Made by a program: the position numbers and the translations under genes. From contig OX485803.1 in NCBI GenBank assembly GCA_950295325.1, positions 4,464,001 through 4,528,000 of the forward strand: a DNA stretch of 64,000 nt, written 5' to 3'. Position 1 is the stretch's first letter. The number at the start of each line of letters is the position of its first letter. Shown here piece after piece: positions 23,315 to 33,300 of this stretch. The stretch is from Polytrichum commune (lineage: Eukaryota > Streptophyta > Polytrichopsida > Polytrichales > Polytrichaceae). Below the pieces are notes generated by a model. The model searched no databases and was not told the DNA's origin. It saw nothing but the letters and a program-made list of their open reading frames with translations.

Positions 23315-26300
23315 ATGGTGAGGCCTAGGGATCGGGCGGGGAAGCGTAAGGCGACGTCCCCAACAACAACGCCGGAGTTGGAGGTGGATGTTGCCGCACT
23401 GCGCCAACATAGGCGTCCGGCGGGAGAGCAAAGGTCCAAGGCAAGGGAGGACAAAAGGATTGCGCAAAGTTCGAGAGGCAGGGGTTTGCCAAAACGAGCA
23501 TCACCACCACCAAAGCGCACCAGGGTGATCGAATTTACTTCTTCCGAGGATGAGGCGATCCCGGTTGGAGAGCACAGCGGAGGTGCGTCAGAGAAGGAGC
23601 AATCATGGAGGTATGTATCACCCTTTTGCACACCTCATACCCTTTCCTGGTCTCCTTAGGTTTGTGCCGCACTCTACTTGTGGGTTGCAAGGATAATTCG
23701 AAGTCGCAGACTCCATCAATCTTCCCGCATCGGAGTCGACCTCCGCTCCGACCCTATTACTGAAGATGTCATCTCGGACATTTGGATGTCCGAGTTGATA
23801 TCCACCCGGACGTGACACATTGTGAGGGTTTAGTGAGGGCGTCTGCTTTTGCAATAGGCCCGTATGGAGATGTTGTGCCGCACACGTTGCGTTGACAGGT
23901 GAGAGGTTCCATGTGGGAGACAAGCTCCCTAGGCGCACAGTATAGAGCGGCTTGAAACTCCGCATCATAATCGTGAAGCCACGTGACCCAACACATGCAC
24001 AATTCCGGCATTTCGTGGGAGTTTTGTTGTGGGTTTTTAGTCTCAGCTGATTGCGCCGTGTTGTAATCCTCGTTGTAATCCTTGGGCATGAGCCGATATT
24101 CTTGTGCTGTAATCCTTGATGTCACTAGAAGAAAAAATAGCGCTGAATCAACTAGTACATAAGAGTTTTCACTTAATAAAACCTCTTGGCTCGGACTAGC
24201 TGTTTCGGACAGTGGTGGAGAGGTTTCAGTTGATTTCCGTCCACGTCACTTAGGATTTCGGCGACAGGGTCCACGTCGAATTTTTGGGGTAGTTGCCACA
24301 TCAAAGAAGTTTCAATTTTGCAAGTTTTTATGGGCATTGGATTTTGGGACTTATTGTTATAATTTTTTTGGTTTATTTAACTTTAAATTAAACTTGAAAT
24401 TGAGAAACGGTTAGAATGGTCAAATATTTATGCTATTGTGTTGGTTTGTGTCATGTCTATCATAGGAACGGTTTGCATGCAATTTAATATACAATAAAAT
24501 AAGATTTTAGAAGATTATGAAATGATGTGACTAATGTAACTAATACCCAGCCGGGGTATTAGTCACATTAGTCACATCAATATAAAATCTTGCACAACTC
24601 TCACACCCTGAGGCCTAATTTTGTGATAATTTTTGGGGTAGTTGCCACATCAAAAAAGTTTCAATTTTTCAAGTTCTTATGGGCATTGGATTTTGTGACT
24701 TATTATTATAATGTTTTTGGTTTATTTTACTTTTAAATCAACTTTAAATTGAGAAACGGTTAGAATGGGCAAATACTTATGCTATTGTGTTGGTTTGTGT
24801 CACGTCTATCATAGGAACGGTTTGCATGCAATTTAATATACAATAAAATAAGATTTTAGAAGATCATCGAATGATGTGCCTAATGTGACTAATACCCAGC
24901 CGGGGTATTAGTCACATTAGTTACAACATTATAAAATCTTGCATAAATTTCATTCAAAGTGGTTGGCTAAGGCACCATGTGCCAAGACTTTATGGCACTT
25001 CACATACCAACAATTTCCACTTGATATTAATTGTCCACACTTGATTACTGTTGATTCCATCGCAACCTCATCGCCATTTCCAATTTCCTCTTACTTCCAA
25101 CAGAGTTTACTTGGTTTTCAGTTGGCTACCTTCATGTTTTCGTGTAGTGTGTTATCCTTGTGACTGAGGCCATTTACTTGCGTCCTTGCAGTAATCCTTG
25201 TGAGCATGTCGTAATCCTTTTGTTGTAATAGCCGCTGTTGTAATCCTGGTGACTGAGCTGCCATCCGAGTGACCTTGTGAGTTTGGTTTACTGAGAGAGT
25301 TTTCTGAGGGTTTAGTTATGGTATGTTCATGTCATTCACACTGGTTTCAAATATTCGTAGTTGGTTAGGTTTGTGGCTTCACGTCTATGTGGACGCACAC
25401 GACTCTACGACAACATACATTGTGTCACCCAGGATGTCCAAGATGTCTGCACAGACATGCCAATGTGAATACTTAACGTCAATTCAAGTGTTTAAGCTCA
25501 CAAAGGTCTAGGGAAGGAGGATCTGCAACCCTACAATGTCGTCATTGTATGAGTGCCATGTGCAAGTAGATGGAACCAGGATGTCCGCACAAACATGCCA
25601 ATGTTCGGATTGACGTCAAGTCACGTGTTTACTTTCTCAAAGGTGCCAGATAGGCAGGGAGAACTGAATCACGAAATGAACATTTTGTAGCCGAGGATAC
25701 CCGTCCCACTCACGCACGTCGGACTCAGAGGGTGAGGAGAATGATACTTTTGAGACTTCGAAGCCGCATCCTACACGGAAGGGAGGGGGGAGCACGGGCA
25801 TGAAGAAACACGTGGAATTGGACGCGGAAGGGCAACCATTTGGGGCTATGAAGGCCGTCCTTTGCAGCGATATAAAGAAATATGCCAAGGACTTGGACCC
25901 CACCACGGGATGGGAAGGGCAGCCACGGCATGACAAAAAACGCTTATTCAAACGTCTATACACAGGTAAGCACAATCACAGCCTCTTGCGTGACAATTGT
26001 AATTGAACTACCCGTCTTTTGTGTGCAACATTGCATCCAAAGTGACATGGGCAGTGACACGCTGAAGTCATATGCGACATCCACTGCTGACTTCGAGTTG
26101 TTATAAATTCTATCTGCAGTTGTTCATTGTGGTGCATGATCAATTGGTTAAGGGAAACCATGCAATTTTTTTGGTATTTAGTGCACCAATGTTGGCATTC
26201 TTGGGTAGAGTTGTTTCGAGGATGCCGCATTGGTTCGCGGAAAATGACGTTCGTGTGTGGCCTCCAGACTGGCAGATGTGCGGACAAAGCGACAAGTGTG

Positions 26301-28179
26301 CAAGAAGTGGATGCAGCCAATCATCACAAAGGTCCTTATCAACACGCGTTGGAGACTAAATCAACTCATCGACAACAACGCGGGTAAACCAGCCGATGTC
26401 GATCCGGAGCATTGGAAAACATTGGTGGCTATGCGCGCCACTGAGGCTGCGCAGGTGAAGTCGGATTACATGCGTTCCATCTCGAAAGGGAAAGGGTCCA
26501 CCACAACGCAGATGAAAGCCATCGAAAGGGAAGTGGTGTCACGTCTGGTAAGTATCCCGACTAGCTATGTTGCACCAGATGTAGAAGTTGATGTCATGGG
26601 CGTCCATTTGTGCCAACACACGTTAAGTCGAACATTCTTCGGGACAACGCACGTCTGGTATGACGTGTACTTGGATGGATTCGGTAATTTGACAAGGCAT
26701 TTTTGTTGTCATTAAGTGCTGACCTATGCAATGATTGGTATGGGGCCTTGTTCTCAGTTTGCACTTGTTTCATTCAAGTGAAAGATGTCTTCTCTAAACC
26801 CAAATGCATTATCCCATATTTGTAGACAATGATGAAAAACCGAGCACCGTACGACGCGGAGGTAGACGTTGAGGTCGCTAAGGAGTACGAACGCCTCCAA
26901 GAGGAAAAACGCAGAGCACGTCCCGATCATGGTAGAGAGATAGAGGCGGTGCGCACTCGGGTGTCGGATTTGGAGGGCACCGTCACACGCCTTAGAGAGA
27001 GCGTGGCCGCGTCCCACAAACGCATGGAGGACATGATACAAAAGATTCTTCAAAATCAAGGCCAGAAACAAGTCCATGCAGGTGAGGACACGATGGAGCC
27101 TTCATCCTCGGCGCAAATGCTGGACACATCCGCACTGACATCCACCACGGTAGCTGCTACAACGCTTGTGCATTAACCCGCCCCGGCGCCGATTCTGACC
27201 ACCATGGGTGTTGCGGAGGCGCCATTGCCATCTGAGGATCCCGTTACCATTGATGTTGCCAAGGATGCTGCAACTGATGTCGGCATGAACAATCAAGAAG
27301 CCCAAACCACCCCTAACAATGTCATAGCTGCGTTGGTCGAGGAAATCATTCAAGGAAAGTCCAACAAATCAATAGATGGCAATGCCACTGTCGACCCAGC
27401 GGAGCCCGAACCGGAGGAGGAGCCTGTGCTACCCATGGAAGATCTGGAGGAAGGCGTCGTTGTGACCGAAGGCGTTGTGGATGCACCCGAACAAGTTGGC
27501 ATTTCGGAGCAGGTGAGATGACCCCAAACCCAGAATTGCAATTAATTTATGAACTAAACTGTGTATTTCGGGGAGCTACTTTGTGGTCGTGCGGTTGTCG
27601 GACTTGTTGCTTTGTTGGACATGTGCATGTTCGATGCAACATGAGTTTGGACGTCTGTTGTGACGTAGTTTAAAGTCATCTAGAATGCATACCTTGTAGC
27701 ACACTGACTTCACGCATGAATGTGGCCTGATTTGGCAGGAGGACGCACAAGTCGTGGAAGAGGCAGCAGGCCGTCCTCGACGTGCTGTTCGAAACGCACA
27801 CGGTACAACATCGGTGAAATTGACATCGAAGTCGACTATCGTCAAACTCGCACCACCAAAAGCGGTTGGTTTGCCTAAACCTCCCCAAATTCTTGCAAAG
27901 GTGAGGGAGTTAGTGATTGAATGGAAATTTGGGTTCATCCCGGTTTGCTCGCAAGAGGACCAGCGCAAACGCATGCTCATGTGTTGGTTGCATGTAATGT
28001 TGGCGAACGGAATCAATTCCACTAACAAATGCCATGTTGGTTTTTGGATGGCGTTGGGTTATGGCAGGTGGGGACTGCCACGAAACCACAAACATATAAG
28101 AAAAAGTGAGTCGTCATCGGTAATGCCGCGGTATTGGATGCAGTATTTGGGACCTTCTCTACCCCGCCTTCCGGAATAG
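23315..28179 (+). pseudogene. TNPA-like CACTA accessory protein gene, one in-frame stop
   Basis: Five exons are predicted: 23,315-23,610; 25,691-25,965; 26,276-26,547; 26,826-27,512; 27,739-28,179. All have GT-AG borders and phases that fit, for 656 codons plus stop. The N-terminus is basic (RDRAGKRKATSP), followed by an acidic Ser/Glu stretch (SDSEGEENDTFE). The middle (VRTKRQVCKKWMQP, RATEAAQVKSDYMRSISKGK) resembles the Transposase_24 region (Ptta/En/Spm) of TNPA-like proteins. A heptad-type coiled coil follows (REIEAVRTRVSDLEGTVTRL), then an acidic Pro-rich segment. A TAA at 27,174-27,176 interrupts exon 4 in frame; the frame continues unbroken after it. Family role: binding subterminal repeats to aid transposition. 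Intron 1 (2,080 bp) holds two repeat units with hairpins. The gene diverges from the TNP2 fragment. Confidence 0.7.
24281..24943 (+). repeat. Two tandem ~314-bp repeats with hairpins in TNPA intron 1
   Basis: Copy A (24,281-24,594) and copy B (24,630-24,943) both start TTTTTGGGGTAGTTGCCACA and are about 90 percent alike by eye. Each ends in a hairpin: the arm CTAATGTGACTAATACCC, a four-base loop AGCC, then GGGTATTAGTCACATTAG. In copy A the inverted arm extends outwards with the words AAGATTTTA and TGATGTGACTAA. They may be nested MITEs, or an internal regulatory duplication. Confidence 0.85.
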
Positions 28180-28609
28180 AGTTGCCGAACTAGACAGTGA
28201 CATTGCAAACATGGATTTGTTTTGAGTTTTTGGGGTGCTAAATACTGTTGTGTGGGTGCGGCCTTCTGGTTGCAATATGTATTGGCAATGAATACAATGC
28301 ATTTTATGGTTTGCATGGATATGGTCTACAATATGGGGTATTTGTGTTCGTCATGTCTATTCCATGGCCATGTGTAAATTCTGATGTCTAAGCTGATTCA
28401 CATAAATGCCCCAAAAAACGACCCACTCAGAAGTGGTTGATGTAATAGCCATCCAGATAGACATCAATAATAACTTCAGGAAGTTCAAGCCTTCATATGG
28501 GATGCAATCCTAAGAGAATTCATCATCAGGCCAATCAGGAGAAATTATCTTGTGTCCAATATGATGTCATAAAGGACAATGTACTCCCACATAGGCCGTT
28601 AACCAAAAC

Positions 28610-29115
28610 AATGCATAACACTGCAAATTCCCAAAAGGAAATTTCCACGTCCAACGGAATGTTGCACATGACGTTCCAGTGTCCCAGTGGACGTCTGCCA
28701 TGCCAAGCACGGGACGCAAAATCACCTCCGGAGGCAATGTCCACATCAGATCACACGTCACAAATCTCGCAGTCCACATCATATGTAAAGCGGGTCCAAG
28801 TCACACTCCACGTCAGCAAGAGCCCAAATGCAGGAATGGCCGTCGTGGCACTGCCCGCCCAAAAAAACCTTACGTGGAGGCCACGTGCTCTCCACGTGTC
28901 CTTCTGTGGAGGTTAAGGAAGACCATGTTTTATTAGACGTCACGTAAAAACAGGCTGAAATTGGCCTTGTTTTCCATGTCTTCCGATCCATCATGTTTTT
29001 TGCGTGTCCCACATAACGGATTTTAGGTGACGTCATTCACAACGACGTCCATGTCAAAGTGAACGCGAATACATGTTTTTTCTGACGTCCAAAAAAACAA
29101 CTTTTTCTTATAGTG
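28610..29115 (-). repeat. CACTA right end: TIR and ACGTC-rich subterminal region
   Basis: The last 500 bp contain many ACGTC/GACGT/CCACGT words in both orientations (for example CCACGTCC, ATGACGTTCC, GGACGTCTG, CACACGTCAC, TCCACGTCAG, TAGACGTCACG, GTGACGTCATTC, ACGACGTCC, TCTGACGTCC), and then the terminus TTTCTTATAGTG. The density is well above that of the surrounding DNA. By analogy with En/Spm this is the likely TNPA binding region. Confidence 0.75.
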
Positions 29116-29491
29116 AAAAAATTGGATTGTACTTATCAAAGCACTTCACCCACAAAGGACTCAAAATCCCATCTTTGATTGGTGTCACTTGATTTTGAGT
29201 GATCTTTACAACTTTTAATCATAGTGGCCTCAAATGGTTATGGATGGCTTATGGAAGCCATGTGGAAAATGAATTGCACCAACTCTTCGTCCTCTTTTGT
29301 GCTTAACACACCTTTCTTCCCCGCATCCTTGGCCTTATTTTTCCGGAGAGGTGACATTGAAAAGTGCTCACAAGAATCCTAACATTGTTTTTTGCCTTTA
29401 GAAATTTCTCCCGGCTATCCATTGCGGCTATAGATGCAACAAACATCTCATCACTCCAATTACCATTTCTATGTTTGGCTTTCTCTTTCAT
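29116..29491 (-). pseudogene. pogo/jerky-type transposase, N-terminal helix-turn-helix part
   Basis: Reading leftwards from 29,491 the minus strand encodes GNWSDEMFVASIAAMDSREK, then VSTFQCHLSGKIRPR. This is the psq/CENP-B-type DNA-binding helix-turn-helix that begins pogo-like transposases (pattern W-x-x-E-x-M...A-A...STL..H..GK). A one-base shift leads to GVLSTKEDEELVQFIFHMA, the second HTH of the family, and then TPIKDGILSPLWVKCF. The frame at the insertion point continues directly into the C-terminal half at 20,213 when the CACTA element is removed. Stops and shifts (for example TAA after ISHP) show the gene was also decaying. Confidence 0.85.
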
Positions 29492-30207
29492 GTTTTATTG
29501 TGACACCCTTGGAGGATCAATGAATGATGTACCCAAAGGTGACATGTCCTCATTGCCATTTCTAACACTTTGTTGAAAATTGGATGCCAAATTCTGCTAA
29601 AAAAGGATGGCATAAGCCCTTGAGTTTTGAGAAACTCTTGTTGTATATGAGGGTCGAGTCCAAGGTACTATTTGTGCACTTGAAGCATGTTGAGATCCTT
29701 CATGCACACACACAATAAGACACACTCTCATGACATCAAGCTCCCTGCACATGAACACAACCACTCACACATTTTAGCTTAGCCCCCAACACATCAAACC
29801 ATTATTGTAGCTTCATCCACACGGTCGTATAACACCCAACCTCTCTAAATCCTAAGTGAAGCTCAAGGATACATGTAGATCAACTTCTCCAAAGCTTAAG
29901 TTCTCATTGGCTAGGTAGCCCAAGCTTGGAGAAAGAGAAAAGAGAAAAACCCAACGAGTAGGATCAAAGGCTCACATTCGACCAATAAGGTTGAATTCTT
30001 AAATGCCGAAGATACTTGCATGATTCCGAACTTTGAATTTGGGGTGCATGATGCCCCTATGCTTCGTTGCAATGGTGTTGGTTGTTGCGAGGGTCCTCGA
30101 CCCACTCGCCTAGTCACCCTTTGTAACAATAATTATCGTTCCAACAACTCGACATCCACAACATTGTCCCTGTGACTGAGCCTTCTTACCATCAAAATTT
30201 GATGCCA
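29492..30207. other. Intergenic DNA upstream of the pogo remnant
   Basis: I see no gene. The terminal inverted repeats of the pogo-type element should lie somewhere in this stretch and near 18 kb, but I could not identify a matching pair by eye. Confidence 0.4.
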
Positions 30208-30225
30208 AAGCATCTTCTTCATTTG

Positions 30226-30309
30226 TTTTTTTTGTTTTTTTGAGACAGAAGGCCGACAGGCCAGCGCCAAAGCACAGGAGGCAGTTCACCACCTGGCAAG
30301 TTTACCGTC
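30226..30309 (-). mobile_element. Truncated non-LTR insertion, 84 bp (LINE/SINE tail)
   Basis: A short insertion is flanked by the 18-bp direct repeat AAGCATCTTCTTCATTTG (30,208-30,225 and 30,310-30,327). Read on the minus strand it ends GCCTTCTGTCTCA followed by an A-rich tail, the same 3' end as the 240-bp insertion at 44,908-45,147. Long target duplications plus a poly(A) tail are the mark of target-primed reverse transcription; the short length implies strong 5' truncation. It has no coding capacity. Confidence 0.9.
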
Positions 30310-30327
30310 AAGCATCTTCTTCATTTG

Positions 30328-33300
30328 AATAACCCCCATCATAGCAATGTCACCTAGAAGGCAAAAGAGATCCTTCGAATTAGAGCTGGCCATTTGATAC
30401 AAGAATTGAGAGAATGTGTGCACTTAAATACAGTGCCGAATGGATTGATGTCTTGCGTTGAAGTGCACCTTGTTTATGTCCTTTGGGTACTTCCATTCTT
30501 TTCAAAAATTGTTGAATTAGGTGCCAACAAAATAGTCTAGGACCCATTAATTTGGAGCTCAAAGCCATTGCTTTGCTGGTTGATGAGTGATCCTTGCAAG
30601 TTGCTCTTACCACATTAGAATTGCGGATGGAAGGGTTCACTTGCGTAACCACAATTGTTGCAACTAGGTTTCTTAGTTGTCTCAACCGTCGCCTAAACTT
30701 TGAAACGCCGTTGAGTTATTGCCGTTGCGATGCCTACCTTGTAGCGCTTGATTTGGCGTTATTTTGGTGGACACTTATACGTTGCCGCTAATAGCATGCA
30801 ATGTTGGTGGTTAATGCACATGACTAGGTGACATCCATGGGTTGTTGTTACTTTAACGCTTGACTACCTTATACACAACACTTATGTGCTTGCCCTAGTG
30901 TTCATTACATTTTCAACGAATAACAAGTGTTTGTTTACTATTCATAGGTCATGATGCAAGGGCTAGGCTAGACGTCCACCTCTTTGAGTTGAGCCCCCAC
31001 CACTATTACCAAGGTAAAGAGAGTCTATCAAAAACATGTTCCCCATAGTTTTTTGGTTAACTCATTTCCAGTGGTTCCTTCTAAACTAATTCAAGGACCT
31101 CTAATACTAATTTGAGAGTCAAATTGTCTAAAAAAGAACATATTATAATAGAAGTGACTGCATTCTCAACTCGGGTAATAGTGGGGGGGCATCTCAAAGA
31201 GGTGGGTGTCTAGCCCTAGCCTGATTCAAGTGGAGTGGAGAGGAGTGGATTATAGCCAAGTCTCATGTGAAGCTATGTTCGGGGAAAACCGATGGCTAGT
31301 TCATTATTAGCCGATGGATTTCCCCTCGTGGCCGGTCCAAATTTCCAACCATCGGATGGCAATCCGACTGTAATTTCAATCCTCTAGCAATTAGCCGATG
31401 GACCAAAAAATGTCCTAGAAATGTAGCCGATTCTTCTTGTGAGTTATTGGATTTCAGTCGGAAGCATCCAGAGCGCTATTTGTCTGGGGCATCTGATGAT
31501 GCACTTGAGGAAGTACCGTAACCCTTCAACTTTTTGAATTATGCAACCTTTCCATGACCAAATCCAATTGCTTCTATGAAGAATTGGGGGACCCTTGGCC
31601 TTCAAGCGGTGAAGGCATTGCTAGGTTCAATTTCTGCCAAGGATATTAACTCTTCAAATTTAAAGTTTTGAACATGCCTTTCTTTTCACTTATTCAAGAT
31701 TTTGTACTAAGAAATGATTTCTAATAACTTTTCATACATTTTTAAAACAATTAGTGCCGATATGAATTCCATTTAATCGAATATTGGCCAATGAAAACAT
31801 GAAAATATAGGCAATTGATTGATTGATTTTACAAAAGACCGGCTGTTGCCGATGTAAATTGGAAAAAATCCGACCCTTCGTAGCAACTACCGGGAATTAG
31901 CCACTAAGGCTTCAAAAACTTCCCAAACTCTGATGTGAAGTGAAGTAGACCGGTGTTAACTCTGACTTTGTCCAATATTAAGTAAACCCAGTCACCATCT
32001 CCCTTTACATTCAAACTGAAGGGGCTCAAAGATGTGGATGTTTCCCAATCTATACTAATATCTTAACACCAAGTCCTGGCCCTAAAAAACACTTGGGGTG
32101 CCAACCATGTGGAATGGGCTAGGGTTTTGTGGTGTCTGCATAAACTCATCTGTTGCGGAGGTGAAAACATGTGGATTATATCATAGTTGTGCGTGTTTTA
32201 TTTAGGTGATATGACTTTATAAATAATCTTATAAATTTCAAATAATTCCAGTGGAATCTAGTTGGAACGAATTGGCCCTCAACCTTGTAAGGGACTTGTT
32301 TTTTACTAGAGTTCGTTCATCCATGATAAATCAATTTACATAGATGCCATGTATTCCAAGCTTGTGAAAGGACCTTGCTGAGGCCACTTTAATCGAGCAC
32401 CTTCAAGTTATGATGATCATGTGGTGTGTGGCTTAAGGCATGTGGGTGTTATTAGGTACCTTTTTGATGTTCTCCAACTTTGATTGATTAGATTTACACA
32501 ACAAATTTTGTGTTGTATTAGCAAGTCTACGATGAAACATATGCACACGGTCTCCCACGATTTAGTTATGGTTGTTGGAAGTGCATGTGTGCTGATTTTT
32601 TAATTGGGTACATAGGTTCTCCCAACTGTGTTCACTATTGAGTGTAGAGTAGTTCTTAATATTTGAAGACGTAGTCCAATCTCTTTTAAACAAGTGTCTT
32701 TATGATGTTTGCTTTTCGATCCTCACTGAACCACGTACCAGTCAATATAGGGGTCCGATTAAGAAAATGAGCCACTTAGGACCCTTTTACCTTATAGGTA
32801 TCTTTGTCATGATCATTGAGTCACGTGTACATGTTCTTATATATATTACTAGTAGGACAAGAAGATTCTGGTACTTCACACTGGGGTGTTAACTTGAATG
32901 AAAGATGTACTATAAAGTATGAATTATAAACTTTATGTTGTGTTGGCATTCAAGAGAAAGTTTTAGGAAGTTGATTTTAAATCACATCCGTGTGGTTGGA
33001 ATATAGATCTTTATCCTTGGTCTCCACCAAATCATTTGACAAGCATTCTCCTTCAGAAAATAATAAAAATTCCAAGATGTATGAAAATCACTTGATATTC
33101 TATATGATTGGCTAAATTTTTTGAGTTGCATTAATTGGTGGGAAAAACCAAAATATTTATGTCTTTGACATTGTTACTTTCCCAAAATTGCTAATTTTGT
33201 AACAAAGACAAAATTAAGGGTTCCAACCACTTGAAGGTCCATATCTTAGAACCATTGGCATAAAATTTCGTTCCGTTTGCTCTAGACGGTGCATAACTTT

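Larger units (their letters stand above)
20217..29115 (+). mobile_element. CACTA (En/Spm) DNA transposon, 8,899 bp
   Basis: The element starts CACTATAAGAAA at 20,217 and ends with the exact inverse TTTCTTATAGTG at 29,115; weaker inverted similarity continues (GTTTTTGGGG and GTTTTTTTGGACG). It is flanked by AAA on both sides (20,214-20,216 and 29,116-29,118), the 3-bp duplication expected of CACTA elements. The ends are dense in ACGTC/GACGT words. It contains a TNP2-type fragment on the minus strand and a spliced TNPA-like gene on the plus strand. It sits inside a pogo-type transposase gene: deleting the element and one AAA rejoins the host frame. The GC content of its middle (22.5-28 kb) is clearly above its surroundings. 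The catalytic part of TNP2 was not found, so the copy is probably non-autonomous now. Confidence 0.95.
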
